A DNA stretch of 64,000 nucleotides from Nostoc commune NIES-4072 (GCF_003113895.1 NZ_BDUD01000001.1:1277821-1341820), one strand, 5' to 3'. Numbered from the stretch's first letter, positions 9,437 through 20,604 are shown. Notes: a model not told the origin generated them from the letters alone. A program made the numbers and translations.

Positions 9437-10879
9437 ATGAGTAATCAAAGCATTACAACAAGTAAATTCAATGAAGTACCTTTAGATTTACGTGCATCTT
9501 CATTTGCTAGGGTACGCAAGGGTTCGTGGTGGTTGAGACTAACAACATTGTTTTTAGTAGACTATACTCTCTTATCCTTGGCTTGGGTTATAGCTGGATA
9601 TCAATCTTCTTATGGGCATTTGACTTCGTATATACAGAGTCATTATTTGCCGATTCTAATAACTATTGCTATTCAAATAGGCTCATTAGCTATCGAGGGT
9701 ATTTATCGAGAAGGTCAAAAACGCTATGACTATTTCAATATTATAAAATCCTTAACTTTTGCTCATGGATTAATTCTCCTAGTTTGTCTTTTATATCAGC
9801 CAGTCATTGATATTACACGCCCAAGATTAATATTGTTATCTTGGTTGCTAAGTATATTGTTTGTTTGTACTGGTAGATATGCTATAAATATTACGCTTGA
9901 ATATCTGCGGAAACAGAAAAAAATAGTTCGTTCTTCTGTCTTCATTATTTGTGATTCTCAAGATCATGAACTGATAGCTAGCTTTATAAAAAAAGAAAAG
10001 CATTATATTGTATCTGGGACTGCTAAAGCTAATTCATTAGATAGATATCAACGTCAAAAAACATTGAATCAACTTAATGAATTAGGTGTAACAGAAGTTT
10101 TTATATCTTGGGATGCTCTCAAAAATAGAATGTTTTTATGCTGGTTATTTCAAGCATCTGGCATCCAAGTACATATTTTGCCGATGGAATTAAAACCAAT
10201 TTATAAAAACATAGAATTTAATAAAATAGGGGGAATGCCCTGTCTAAGTTTGGATTGTCCAATAATTACAGGAAAAGATTTTTGGATAAAGCGTACTTGT
10301 GATTTTTGCTTTGCGACTTTATTTGTAATTTTATCATTCCCTATTTATATAGCTATAGCTATAGCTATCAAACTGGACTCTCCTGGCACAGTATTTTACA
10401 AACAAACCCGTATAGGTTTACATGGGCAACAGTTTAAAGTATGGAAATTCAGAACTATGAGGTCTGATGCAGAAAAATTCCAAAAAGAATTAGAAGCATT
10501 AAATGAAACGAAAGATGGGATTATCTTTAAAATTAAAGATGATCCTCGCATTACCCGTGTTGGAAAATTCCTTCGACGTTATAGTTTAGACGAATTACCC
10601 CAACTTTTTAACGTTATCCTTGGAGAAATGAGTATAGTAGGTCCTCGCCCTTTACCTATTAGAGATGTAGATAAGTTTTCTGAACATCATTTTATTCGCC
10701 ATGAAGTTTTACCTGGTATTACAGGTCTTTGGCAAGTCTCAGGTCGCTCAGACATTTTAGACTTTGAACAAGTGATAAATCTTGATCTTAACTACATCGA
10801 AAATTGGTCGCTTCGGTTAGATTTTGAAATACTCCTCAAAACAGTTATGGTAGTTTTGAAAAAAGAAGGTGCTTACTAG
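9437..10879 (+). CDS. Polyprenyl-phosphate sugar phosphotransferase (EPS initiation)
   Basis: Initiating enzyme of exopolysaccharide synthesis: transfers a sugar-1-phosphate from a nucleotide sugar to undecaprenyl phosphate in the inner membrane. 480 residues, the usual size for the WbaP/EpsE type. The N-terminus has several hydrophobic helices (~30-130), then a soluble middle domain. The C-terminal bacterial sugar transferase domain (~285-475) starts with KRTCDFCFATLFVILSFP and carries FYKQTRIGLHGQQFKVWKFR, RRYSLDELPQLFNVILGEMS, IVGPRPLP and PGITGLWQVSGRSD. First gene of the plus-strand EPS run. ATG at 9437. The sugar cannot be told from sequence. Confidence 0.93.
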   Translation: MSNQSITTSKFNEVPLDLRASSFARVRKGSWWLRLTTLFLVDYTLLSLAWVIAGYQSSYGHLTSYIQSHYLPILITIAIQIGSLAIEGIYREGQKRYDYFNIIKSLTFAHGLILLVCLLYQPVIDITRPRLILLSWLLSILFVCTGRYAINITLEYLRKQKKIVRSSVFIICDSQDHELIASFIKKEKHYIVSGTAKANSLDRYQRQKTLNQLNELGVTEVFISWDALKNRMFLCWLFQASGIQVHILPMELKPIYKNIEFNKIGGMPCLSLDCPIITGKDFWIKRTCDFCFATLFVILSFPIYIAIAIAIKLDSPGTVFYKQTRIGLHGQQFKVWKFRTMRSDAEKFQKELEALNETKDGIIFKIKDDPRITRVGKFLRRYSLDELPQLFNVILGEMSIVGPRPLPIRDVDKFSEHHFIRHEVLPGITGLWQVSGRSDILDFEQVINLDLNYIENWSLRLDFEILLKTVMVVLKKEGAY

Positions 10880-11153
10880 GATTAGAAAACAAAATTATAG
10901 CGGACAGCAATAATTATAGTATTTACATATTGATAGATACAATTATTGCAGTTTTCGGTGGAGCTTCTGTTTCTGACGTATTAAATTCAGATTGTCTAGT
11001 TTGCTGAGTGACTGCCTACTTAAAGACGATAAAAGGTTTTGCATTTACAACTCAAGCTTCTAAACGATCTATCCAAAAAAATCAGGTTATGAGATATATA
11101 GTAGGTATTGGCAATTCAAAATGAGCGAATTAAGGTGAATTAATAATTTAAGA

Positions 11154-12596
11154 ATGGTAGAAAAGTACAAATTCATAAGTAATTCCCTCTCAATGATAGT
11201 CAATCGGCTAGCGCAAAGCATAACAGCTTTTGTATTAACCGCTGCTATTGCTCGTAATCTAGGAGCTGAAGCTATAGGCCAGTATCTACTAGCCTATAGC
11301 TACTACTTTATTTTTGTAGGCATTGCTTCACAGGGACTAAAGATATTATTTACAAGAGAACTAGCCCGTGAACCACAAAAAACATCAGTTTATTTGATGA
11401 GTGGTACCTGCTTGCAGTTAATATTTAGTTTGCTCAGTTATGGGGCATTGGTGGTTGTAGTATTTTTACTTCCCTATAGTTCCAAAACCTCAAATCTTTG
11501 CTACATAATGGGCTTAACAATAATTCCCTTTGCACTTTCCAACGTAACAGAGGCAATTTTTCAAGCTAAAGAAAAGATGCATTTGATTGCCATTGCTACA
11601 GTCCCAGTATATGTACTACGTCTAATAATAATGATTTGGGCGATGCACCTGAAGTATGGAATTGAAAGTCTGGGAGGGATACTATTTTGTTCTGAAACAT
11701 TAATTCTCATAATTGAATGGATTATAATCACGCAATTAGTCAAAATACAATGGCAGATTGATAAAGATTTTGTATGGAATACAATCAAAATCTCACGGAC
11801 ATTTTTTGCTATTGAAGCAATAGCTGTAATCAGTAGTAGAATTGAAATTTTGATTCTTTCATTGTTAGGAAATGAATTTTTAGTAGGTCTTTTCGGTGCA
11901 ATTTTACAATTACTACAACCATTTTTAATTATTGCCAATAGTATAACTGTAGCAATGTTTCCGAGGCTGTCAAAAGTAGTAGATCAAGGACGGCAAAAGC
12001 AGCAGAAAATCACTGAAAGCTTTATTGAAATATTACTAACGATGGGATTACCCTTATTCCTTGGATTGTTATTTTTTGGGAAAGATTTACTGGTTTTTAT
12101 TTATGATTCTAGCTTTGCTCAAGGAAGTTTAGCTCTTAGTATAAGCGCTATGTCACTGCTTTTGTTGCCTTTCACGCGCACACTTTGCTCTCTACTTGTA
12201 GCCAACCATTTTGAGAGAGTGAACCTGCGTGAACTAGTTATTACAACTACATTAGGAGGTTTAGGAGGTGTAGTATTAGTTTCACGATATCAGTTAGTAG
12301 GTGCAGGTATAATGGTACTGCTAATGACTATTCTTGCCTTTAGCCAGTATCTTTACTTCACTTATACTCTCCTATTTCCATTAAATTTATGGCGAGTTAT
12401 TCGTCGTCCTGTGATGATAAGCACTTTGATGCTAGTTGTATTCTTAATTTTAAAAAAAATCAATTTAGACTTTTTATCCACTCTGATTAGTGCAATTTCT
12501 TTCTATACTTTATTCGTTATTTTTCTGAGTATTCATGCTTTAGGCGGAATTAATATACTAAAGGAAAAATTTTTAAATATAAGGACGAAGTTTTAA
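11154..12596 (+). CDS. Oligosaccharide flippase, Wzx type
   Basis: Multi-pass membrane protein (480 aa, about 12-14 hydrophobic segments) of the MOP/PST polysaccharide transporter superfamily. The N-terminus (NRLAQSITAFVLTAAIARNL, then GAEAIGQYLLAYSYY) is typical of Wzx/RfbX flippases that turn lipid-linked repeat units across the inner membrane. Lies between the initiating transferase and a glycosyltransferase, which fits that role. ATG at 11154. The 274-bp upstream gap has no visible gene. Confidence 0.88.
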   Translation: MVEKYKFISNSLSMIVNRLAQSITAFVLTAAIARNLGAEAIGQYLLAYSYYFIFVGIASQGLKILFTRELAREPQKTSVYLMSGTCLQLIFSLLSYGALVVVVFLLPYSSKTSNLCYIMGLTIIPFALSNVTEAIFQAKEKMHLIAIATVPVYVLRLIIMIWAMHLKYGIESLGGILFCSETLILIIEWIIITQLVKIQWQIDKDFVWNTIKISRTFFAIEAIAVISSRIEILILSLLGNEFLVGLFGAILQLLQPFLIIANSITVAMFPRLSKVVDQGRQKQQKITESFIEILLTMGLPLFLGLLFFGKDLLVFIYDSSFAQGSLALSISAMSLLLLPFTRTLCSLLVANHFERVNLRELVITTTLGGLGGVVLVSRYQLVGAGIMVLLMTILAFSQYLYFTYTLLFPLNLWRVIRRPVMISTLMLVVFLILKKINLDFLSTLISAISFYTLFVIFLSIHALGGINILKEKFLNIRTKF

Positions 12597-12701
12597 TGGC
12601 TCACCCTGCTTATAAAACAGTAAAATTGTCGAATTTAAGATAAGCAAAGCAATTGAGTATTAAATATCTCCCAGCAAAAATCAACAACCAAAAAATTAGC
12701 A

Positions 12702-13649
12702 ATGGTAAATGAAAGTAACGAAACAATAGTTAGCGTTGTGATTCCTACACGCAATAGACCACAAATTGTTGCCAGAGGTGTCAAAACGGCATTAGCTCAA
12801 ACGTTTCAATCAATTGAAGTGATTGTAATAATAGACGGCCCTGATCAGGAAACAGTCAATGTACTATCTCAAATAGCCGATCCAAGATTGAGAGTCATAG
12901 AACTATCAAAAAATGTTGGACCATCAGGCGCTAGAAATACTGGTGTAAGGGAAGCTAAAGGCACTTGGATAGCATTTTTAGATGATGATGATGAATGGCT
13001 TCCACAAAAATTGGAGCGTCAACTTGAAGTAGCAAATAATTCCCATTATGATTTTCCAGTTGTTGCCAGTCGTTTCATTTCACAGACTCCAAAAGGTGAG
13101 TTTATTCGTCCGATAAGGCTACCTAAGGTATCTGAACCTCTAAGTGAATATCTTTTTGCACGTAACTCTTTTTTTAAAGAAGAAGGCTGCATACAAACCT
13201 CAACTATTTTCGTGAAAAAGGAATTAATGCAAAAAATGCCTCTGGAAGAAAAATTTTACAGACATGAAGATTGGGAGTGGTTGCTTCGAGTTACTGCTAT
13301 CGAAGGTGTAGGAGTAGAGTTTGTGCCTGAGCCTATGGCAATTTGGCATTCAGAAATGGGAATCAAGCGCTTAAGCAACATTAACGACTGGCAATATTCC
13401 TTGGATTGGATTCGTTCCACTCGCAATTTGGTAACACCAAAGGCTTATTCAGGCTTCATTGCAACAATGATCACTCCTTCTGCGTCCTCAGTTGGTGATT
13501 GGAAAGCCTTTTTTCCTTTGTTGTGGGAAGCTATACGCTGCGGTAAGCCCCGCCCAATTGATATAGGCTTGTACTTAATTATGTGGCTGTTCCCTCAGCA
13601 GTTGAGGCAACAAGTTAGCTCTATTTTGACCAAGAAATTCCAAAAATAA
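12702..13649 (+). CDS. GT2-family glycosyltransferase
   Basis: Family 2 GT-A glycosyltransferase of 315 residues. The nucleotide-sugar binding start is VSVVIPTRNRP, followed by VIVIIDGPDQET. The metal-binding motif region is IAFLDDDDEWLPQKLERQ, and an acceptor-side acidic motif occurs at YRHEDWEWLLR. No membrane segment at the start; it probably works at the cytoplasmic face, extending the lipid-linked repeat unit. It is the only clear non-initiating glycosyltransferase in the locus, so others must be encoded elsewhere if the repeat has more than two or three sugars. ATG at 12702. Confidence 0.9.
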   Translation: MVNESNETIVSVVIPTRNRPQIVARGVKTALAQTFQSIEVIVIIDGPDQETVNVLSQIADPRLRVIELSKNVGPSGARNTGVREAKGTWIAFLDDDDEWLPQKLERQLEVANNSHYDFPVVASRFISQTPKGEFIRPIRLPKVSEPLSEYLFARNSFFKEEGCIQTSTIFVKKELMQKMPLEEKFYRHEDWEWLLRVTAIEGVGVEFVPEPMAIWHSEMGIKRLSNINDWQYSLDWIRSTRNLVTPKAYSGFIATMITPSASSVGDWKAFFPLLWEAIRCGKPRPIDIGLYLIMWLFPQQLRQQVSSILTKKFQK

Positions 13650-13972
13650 GAGGCTGTTCACAAAAGTAAAGCAGAAGGCAGAAGATAAAAATTACAAAAA
13701 ACCTTAAAGCGTGAATTTAAAGACCTCTAAAAAAGAGAGTTCTGTGCATAGCCATAGTAAGAGATACAAAACGTCTCTAGTTAAATTACATGCTTTTCAA
13801 CTTAGGTTACTTCTGTCTTCGAGTTAAATTAAAAATGTCAATTAAAAAAATACACTTATATCATAAAATTTGAGTGGATAAATATAGTAAAGCAGTCTAG
13901 CAAATCAATGTTTACTAATAATTAAAAATTTGTGAATTTTATATATAAAATGATATTTACACATGATAAAAA
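13650..13972. other. Intergenic region in EPS locus
   Basis: 323 bp, A/T rich, with stop codons in all frames. AAGTAAAGCAGAAGGCAGAAG near 13668 resembles a common Nostoc low-complexity tract. No hairpin or gene seen. Confidence 0.4.
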
Positions 13973-15223
13973 ATGAAAAAGTTTTTAATTTCTGCTGAAG
14001 AATTAGTTACAGTTCTTTGTTTAATGATCTATTCAGGAACTCCACTAGTTCCGTTTATAACAAATGGTTTTACCATTAAAGAAGCTGATAACACCATAGG
14101 CCGATTGCTTGTCATTTTTACGTATATATTCAGCCTTTCCTTAATGACTCTCCGTTGGAAAAAGGTTATTTACGTCTTAAGCAAAGAGAAACTTATTTGG
14201 TTACTACTTGGAGTTTGTGCACTTTCTAGTTTTTGGTCTTTAGATTCAGATACTACCATACGTCGTGTTTTCGGTCTGGCAGGAACAATGCTCTTTGGGC
14301 TTTATTTTGCTTCACGCTACACCTTAAAAGAACAACTGAAGCTTTGTGCATATATGCTTGGAATCTCCGCAGTAATGTGTTTCTTGTTTGCTTTATTAAT
14401 ACCAAAATATGGTATTGCTGGTGGGATTGAAACAGGTGCTTGGCGAGGGATATACCCACAAAAGAATGTTCTTGGCAGGAAATTTGTACTTGCTGGAGCA
14501 GTATTTTTCTTTTTTGCCATGACTAATCGAGAAAATCGCTGGGTTTCATGGCTTGGCTATGCTAGTTCTGGATTACTTGTATTATTATCAAAATCAGCAA
14601 CATCCCTATTTAACTTTATAATTATTACTACTGCTTTTCTGATATATTACCGAATTTTACGTTTAAAGTATAAAGTAATGATACCTGTTGTGACGTTGAT
14701 GACAACAGTTGGTATAGCTCTTTATACTTTACTTGTCTCCCAAGCCGAGACAATTTTAGGTACTGTAGGTAAGGACACAACACTCACTGGACGTGCAGAA
14801 CTATGGCCTGCTGTGTTGGACATGATTGCGAAAAGACCGTGGCTAGGATATGGCTATGGAGCATTCTGGGATAATAGTAGTGAGTCTTCTCTTGTTTTAC
14901 AAACCGTACAATGGAATGCTCCTAATGCTCACAATGGTTTTTTGGATCTCTGGCTAGGGTTGGGTCTAGTAGGAGTTTTGATTTTTACAATTGGGTTCGT
15001 TATTAATTTATTAAGAGCAATATATTTAATTCGATGGAATGAAATAGAAAATTTATGGCTTTTAGTTTTTTTTACTTATACTATTCTTTCAAATTTAACT
15101 GAAACTACATTATTAGAGCAAAATAGTTTGGATTGGATACTTTATGTATCAGCCATAATATCAAGCAAACTTTCTACACATGCAAAGGCTGAACCAGAGA
15201 GAATTGATTATGTTCTGAGATAG
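13973..15223 (+). CDS. O-antigen ligase / Wzy-type polymerase family protein
   Basis: Polytopic membrane protein (416 aa, about 10-12 hydrophobic segments) of the Wzy_C/O-antigen ligase family. The family-typical large periplasmic loop shows GRAELWPAVLDMIAKRPW, LGYGYGAFW and the conserved NAHNGFLDLWLGLGLVG. In this context the likely role is polymerisation of EPS repeat units in the periplasm; ligation is the alternative, because the family does not separate the two by sequence. ATG at 13973. Confidence 0.88.
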   Translation: MKKFLISAEELVTVLCLMIYSGTPLVPFITNGFTIKEADNTIGRLLVIFTYIFSLSLMTLRWKKVIYVLSKEKLIWLLLGVCALSSFWSLDSDTTIRRVFGLAGTMLFGLYFASRYTLKEQLKLCAYMLGISAVMCFLFALLIPKYGIAGGIETGAWRGIYPQKNVLGRKFVLAGAVFFFFAMTNRENRWVSWLGYASSGLLVLLSKSATSLFNFIIITTAFLIYYRILRLKYKVMIPVVTLMTTVGIALYTLLVSQAETILGTVGKDTTLTGRAELWPAVLDMIAKRPWLGYGYGAFWDNSSESSLVLQTVQWNAPNAHNGFLDLWLGLGLVGVLIFTIGFVINLLRAIYLIRWNEIENLWLLVFFTYTILSNLTETTLLEQNSLDWILYVSAIISSKLSTHAKAEPERIDYVLR

Positions 15224-15477
15224 GATCTGAAAGGCAACGCAAAATAGAGAAGATAGTTGAGTGGCAATATCAAGCTCCGAAACTGTTAGAGGCTTATAAT
15301 AAAATTTGGCAAAGCTAGTAATCACTTTAAATTTCGGATGGAAACTAAATTTGTAACTTAGATAGTCTATACTATTGTCAGATTGTAAAACAGATCAGTC
15401 TTGTCAATTGCAGTGGTTTGTGCATTCTCTAAGTCAATTTTTAGTTTCTTGCTTAAAACCTGTACTTTTGAAGATTT

Positions 15478-17694
15478 ATGTCAAAAAAATCTATGGAATC
15501 TAGAGAATCTATCGATTTAGACCTTAGCCGTTACTTATTGATATTAAAACGATGGTGGCTACCTGGCACTGCAATATTTGCAGCTACAGTTATGCTAAGT
15601 GCTGTAGCTACACAATTTATGAAGCCATCTTATGAAGCCGAAGGAAAACTTTTGTTTAGAATTCCTTCTTTTAAAGTAGTAGGTTCCAATCTTTTTCCTA
15701 CTAACGCTGAAGGAGGAGATCCAGGAGATTTAAAATCCCTGCTAGCAACTCAAAATCCTATAAACACTCAAATAGAAGTTATTTCTTCACCTAATCTATT
15801 GCAGCGAACAATAGATAAACTAGGGCTTAAAGATGAAGAAGGTAAACCCATAGAGGTAGAGAAACTACGAAAAGCCGTGATCTTGAAAATTATTAACGGC
15901 ACAGATGTATTACGAATTAGCTACGCCAGCCGTGACCCTGAACAAGCAGCGGCAGTCGTCAACACAATCATGAATCTTTATTTAGAAAATGATATTTTGA
16001 CGAATCGCTCTGAGGCAGCAGCAACTCGTCAATTTATGGCCAAACAGCTGCCTAAAACTCAAGAGGCTGTTAATAATGCAGAAGTAGCGTTACGTATATT
16101 TAAACAGAAGCATCAGATAGCTGATTTATCAGAGGAGACAAGATCAGCCGTTGCAACTATTGGAAATCTAGATAATGAGATGAATACTGTTAAGGCTCAA
16201 CTAGATGAGGTAAACGCCCAAACCAATGAACTGCGCCAGAAAGTAGAGCTAAATTCTCAAGAAGCGATCGCTGTGAGTGCCCTCAGTCAGTCACCCGCAG
16301 TGCAGGGAGTTCTTGCACAACTTCAAGATACAGACCGACAACTAGCGATAGAGCGTAGCCGTTTTTTAGATGATAACCCCGTAATTATTAACTTACAAGC
16401 AAAGAAAGCTAGCTTACAATCGCTCCTGCAACAGCAAATTGGTCAGACTGTTGGTAATCAAACACAAATTCCGCAAAGACTATTGCAGATTGGAGACCTC
16501 AGACAAAACTTGATCCAAAGTTTTCTACAATCAGAAATACAGCGCTTTGGTTTAGCTAAAAGACTCTCATCTCTGTCTAATTCCCGTTTTACCTACGAGC
16601 AGCGAGTGAAAATCATACCTCAGTTAGCACAAAATCAGCGAGAGTTAGAACGGAAAGTTGAAGTTGCAGAATCCACATATCAAACTCTGTTGAAAAAGGT
16701 ACAAGAATTACAGTTAGTTGAAAATACAAATACACCCAGTTCGCGGATTATTGCTCCGGCTGTAGTGCCAAACAAGCCAGTAATAGGTAAAAAAATTATC
16801 ATTTTATTGCTAGGAGTGATGTTCGGTTTATTTTTGGCTACTACAACTGTTCTCTTCCTAAGCATGAGAGATAGATCTTTGAAAACACTTAAGGAAGTCA
16901 GAGATGTATTTAGATATACGTTGCTGGGAATTATTCCTTTATCTGTTAAAAAAGTTCGTCGTGATTCAAATGTAGAACCAAAAATTGCTGTCAGAGATAC
17001 GCCTTACTCTTTAACTAGCGAAATGTACCGCATGATTCAAGCCAATCTGAAATTCCTGAGTTCAGATAAAGTGCTCAGAACTATCGTGGTAACTAGCGCA
17101 GTTCCTAAAGAAGGCAAGTCTACAGTTTCAGCTAATTTGGCAGCAGCGATCGCTCAACTAGGGCGTAAAGTTTTATTAATTGATGCAGATATGCGAATTC
17201 CTTCTCAGCATCATCTTTGGCAGCTAACCAATGCAGTTGGTTTAAGTGAGGTTCTTATAGGTCAAGCTGAATTTGACGTTACTGTATCTAGGGTAATGGA
17301 TAATCTTGATGTATTAACTGCTGGGGTTAGACCTCCCAACCCACTGGCTTTGCTTGACTCTAAACGGATGGCATCATTAATTGAAAATTTTTCATCTCAA
17401 CATAACTATGATTTTGTAATTATTGATGCTCCTCCCCTGCTTTTAGCAGCCGATGCTTTGACTTTAAGCCAAATGACTGACGGGATTTTGTTAGTAGCTC
17501 GACCTGGGGTAATTGATTCTAACAGTGCTAACGCTGCTCAAGAGATGTTAGAAAGATCCAATTACAACGTACTAGGATTAGTCGTGAATGGAATCATTGA
17601 TAAAAATGAATCTAGTAGTTATTTATATCACGATCATGAATATTTTAAACCAACAAAGTTGGCAAAGGAATTTCAGGGACTTGCAAAAAAATAA
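15478..17694 (+). CDS. Wzc-type polysaccharide co-polymerase / BY-kinase
   Basis: Chain-length regulator fused to a bacterial tyrosine kinase (738 aa). N-terminal Wzz domain begins LDLSRYLLILKRWWLPG with TM1 at ~29-46; a long coiled-coil periplasmic region (~180-400) follows; TM2 is at ~437-458 (KIIILLLGVMFGLFLA). The cytoplasmic kinase has Walker A SAVPKEGKST (~541-550), Walker A' VLLIDADM (~564) and Walker B FVIIDAPP (~646). The C-terminus holds a short Tyr cluster (YLYHDHEYF, ~724-732), the expected autophosphorylation tail. It should pair with the Wza-type exporter at 21052-22524. ATG at 15478; Met6 is an alternative start. Confidence 0.93.
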   Translation: MSKKSMESRESIDLDLSRYLLILKRWWLPGTAIFAATVMLSAVATQFMKPSYEAEGKLLFRIPSFKVVGSNLFPTNAEGGDPGDLKSLLATQNPINTQIEVISSPNLLQRTIDKLGLKDEEGKPIEVEKLRKAVILKIINGTDVLRISYASRDPEQAAAVVNTIMNLYLENDILTNRSEAAATRQFMAKQLPKTQEAVNNAEVALRIFKQKHQIADLSEETRSAVATIGNLDNEMNTVKAQLDEVNAQTNELRQKVELNSQEAIAVSALSQSPAVQGVLAQLQDTDRQLAIERSRFLDDNPVIINLQAKKASLQSLLQQQIGQTVGNQTQIPQRLLQIGDLRQNLIQSFLQSEIQRFGLAKRLSSLSNSRFTYEQRVKIIPQLAQNQRELERKVEVAESTYQTLLKKVQELQLVENTNTPSSRIIAPAVVPNKPVIGKKIIILLLGVMFGLFLATTTVLFLSMRDRSLKTLKEVRDVFRYTLLGIIPLSVKKVRRDSNVEPKIAVRDTPYSLTSEMYRMIQANLKFLSSDKVLRTIVVTSAVPKEGKSTVSANLAAAIAQLGRKVLLIDADMRIPSQHHLWQLTNAVGLSEVLIGQAEFDVTVSRVMDNLDVLTAGVRPPNPLALLDSKRMASLIENFSSQHNYDFVIIDAPPLLLAADALTLSQMTDGILLVARPGVIDSNSANAAQEMLERSNYNVLGLVVNGIIDKNESSSYLYHDHEYFKPTKLAKEFQGLAKK

Positions 17695-18328
17695 AACTTT
17701 TAGAGGCTAAGAACTACTCCAATACATATTAATAAACCATGATCCTAATTCATGTGGTTGAAGAGGCAGGGCAGCAAGGAGCATCTCTTGCTGAGAGAAT
17801 AATAGTGAAATTACCCTGCCACAAGGGTTTCAGAGCAAATAAATTTATTGATGCCAAAAAGTAAAAATATTTATTTCGAGACGCAAGACGCAAAAATAAT
17901 GCGTCCTTGTTTCACAGCCTGTGCATTTATTTATATATAGGGTTCTCTTCCCAGCGAGAACTGCCCCTTTTTCTGTTCTTTAATAGTTAGTTGAAGATGC
18001 GGAATGGAGGTTAAAACTTACACTTCGCCCATTTATTTTTATTAGAGTTAGGAAAGATTAGGAATCTAGTTTTGATCTGGAATTGAATATAGAAGAAAAT
18101 CCATAGCTGTTAAAGCAACAGCTATATTTAGCACGTAATTACTTATGCATTAGCGTTGTTTGATACAAGTATTAACTATCTTCGCAAATGTTGAAACTTT
18201 GATTATTTACCACACTTTTTCTTAGTTTCTAATAAATAAGCCAACAGTGTGTTAAAAAACGGGTTGTAGACAAAAAGGCTGGATAAATCAGGATTTTGCC
18301 ATACAACCCAATTCCATACTCTTAACTA
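17695..18328. other. Intergenic region between convergent EPS genes
   Basis: 634 bp between the Wzc-type gene and the oppositely oriented beta-helix gene. An inverted pair GGCAGGG (about 17765) / CCCTGCC (about 17815) could form a long-loop hairpin. An imperfect GACGCAAGACGC...GCGTCC repeat occurs near 17880-17910. No gene recognised. Confidence 0.4.
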
Positions 18329-19732
18329 CTACCGCATTTCGTATGCCCCTCTATCGGGTAGTGAACCCTTTACACGAGGGTCGCCTGTAAAATCGGTTTT
18401 TACACTATTGAACTTCATACCACTATTGATTGCCGGACTCGTAGACTTCAGCCTAAAATCACCATCGGAGGGATTCATAAAGAGTGGATCTGCAATCATA
18501 TCACTAGACCCGGAAACATTTATCAATGAACTATTGGCGTTGAGGTTGTAGTCAAATCTGACGTCCTTACCACCGTATCTTACGTTTATCGGTTTCCCAC
18601 GCTCAGAATAAAGGATGTTATTGAGAACGTTGATATTATTTGAATCATTAATCGAGATTTGCCCGTAGGTAATTCCTGGACTCTGGTTATTCATATAACT
18701 AGTGTTGTTGACAATATCGATATTCTCACTTTGGAATGTGTGAATACCGCCACCACCATTTTTATATGAGATATTGCTGGCAATCAAAGTACGTCCTCGA
18801 TACGCACTCAATTTTGCTTCTTTGTGCTTATTCATTCCACGATCAACAATAATGCCATTACCGTCTTGGATCTTGCCATTATAAATCGAGGGAACGAACA
18901 TTCGATTATTGTAGACCTTGTTTCTGGTCACAAATATCTTGTAGTTTTGGTTGTTATCAGAATTCCAACTAGTAAGTATCGAAATGCCACTACAGGCGTG
19001 AACTGAGTACCAGGCATTATTGAACACTTCGTTATTATCTATTGTTATATAGTCTGATTCAACGGCTGAAATGCCTCCGCCTCCACAATCATGTACCTTG
19101 TTGTTGAGAATACGTATATGGTGGGAACGACCATCTTCTCCTCCTTCTATGCTGATACAATTTCCATTGGTCAGGGGGTTTGAGTCGTCATACTTCTGAC
19201 TCAGCGCATAACTACGGGACATTTTGCCATTGTTCCCTACAACCTCCAGCCCATTAACTTCAATATATGATGCTCCATCGTTAATCCAAATTCCATGCCA
19301 TCCATTGTGCTGAAGTTTCGGTCGCTGTCCAGGGTATGCTTTATACGTAATCCATGCATTTGTCCTTCCAGAGCGTTTAATATCTATTATCGCTCCAGAT
19401 GGATCTGCATTATTGTATACCCCGTCCATAATAAGTACTGTGTCGCCAGGGTTAGTCAGGTCTGCTGCTCTTTGAATTGTCCTAAAGGCAGATGAGGTAG
19501 TGCGTCCGCTATTTCTATCGTTTCCTTTACCACTAACATAGTATGTTGTCCCATTTGAAATAGAACTGATCAGTTTGCGGCTTGGTAGTGGCATTTCTTG
19601 ATCAGTGGATGACTGACCAACATCTTTAACAAAAGACTCTGTTATTCTCTGTCCTTGAACCAGACCTGTTAATGCCCAGGGAAGTACAAGAGATGCGCTC
19701 AAACTGAGAAAACCTAAACCATGAATCATCAT
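18329..19732 (-). CDS. Secreted right-handed parallel beta-helix protein
   Basis: Predicted exported beta-helix protein (~467 aa). The hydrophobic N-terminus (HGLGFLSLSASLVLPWAL) looks like a Sec signal. The mature part opens with YYVSGKGNDRNSGRTT and ends the first block with PGDTVLIMDGVYNN, the start of DUF1565-type beta-helices. Pectate-lyase-like coils follow, rich in N and with repeated I-x-I-x-N-N patterns (ITIDNNEVFNN, IDIVNNTSYMNN, INVLNNILY). It ends PDRGAYEMR, a common end of such proteins. Relatives include polysaccharide lyases and epimerases, so EPS trimming or modification is a reasonable guess; no catalytic triad can be assigned. I chose ATG at 19732 over an upstream TTG at 19756 because it starts directly before the signal sequence. 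Confidence 0.8.
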   Translation of the reverse strand: MMIHGLGFLSLSASLVLPWALTGLVQGQRITESFVKDVGQSSTDQEMPLPSRKLISSISNGTTYYVSGKGNDRNSGRTTSSAFRTIQRAADLTNPGDTVLIMDGVYNNADPSGAIIDIKRSGRTNAWITYKAYPGQRPKLQHNGWHGIWINDGASYIEVNGLEVVGNNGKMSRSYALSQKYDDSNPLTNGNCISIEGGEDGRSHHIRILNNKVHDCGGGGISAVESDYITIDNNEVFNNAWYSVHACSGISILTSWNSDNNQNYKIFVTRNKVYNNRMFVPSIYNGKIQDGNGIIVDRGMNKHKEAKLSAYRGRTLIASNISYKNGGGGIHTFQSENIDIVNNTSYMNNQSPGITYGQISINDSNNINVLNNILYSERGKPINVRYGGKDVRFDYNLNANSSLINVSGSSDMIADPLFMNPSDGDFRLKSTSPAINSGMKFNSVKTDFTGDPRVKGSLPDRGAYEMR

Positions 19733-20604
19733 AGGGAAAAATAGGGTATGTTGCAAAAACTGATTCGTCGACGGTCAGTAGCTCTAGCCTTAGTCAGTAA
19801 CTCAGTATTGGATACAGTCGTGTAACTGCCATTTGTAAGTTTATACACGCTTTATCAGGTTTTAACCTGCGAGTTACCACGTAGATATGCCTGAAAAGCC
19901 TTTTTAGCTTGTCTTCCACAAAGTAGCAACTATATAGTAAAAGTACTGAAGGAAAATGATTCAGTATCCAGACTTACTTCATTAATGGACACCAAGCAAC
20001 TTTACAAATGGCGACATTTCCAATTGGATATTATTGTATTGTGTATACGTGATATCTATGGTTAAGATACTATATATTTCATTAATTAGTGAATTTACTT
20101 AAGTAATACTTATGATAAGAAGAATGAATAAATATGAAAAGGACTGTAAAGGCTACATTTTACTTCAATATCTTATAAAAGATTATCATTATCATAAAAA
20201 TTCGAGTAACTAAAATAAAGTTCAAAAAGCCTATCAATAGCAGATTAAGAATTTTCAGTGAAAACTTTAGGTTTATAGTATTTGTAAACAAGTAATACTA
20301 CCTAAAAAAATCCTAAAATTGGGATAGAAAATGCAATTTTGGAGGAGCGATCGCTCCATGTAAGCCAGTTCTGTACCCTAGTCTTATCCTGTGACCGAGA
20401 GAGTGCGTAGCTTGCTTTCCTATAAGAGCACAAGAACAGCTATTCTAATCTAGAAGTTTTTCTTTGGAATAAGAGATGTGTTACATAGCTTGCTTCTCTG
20501 TAATAGTACGGCTCTGTGCGTCATATTTAAACGCATCATTTAAGTATAGTGGGCAAGAATAAATAAAACTATGTTACGTAATGTAAAATTAATTTAATTT
20601 GCTG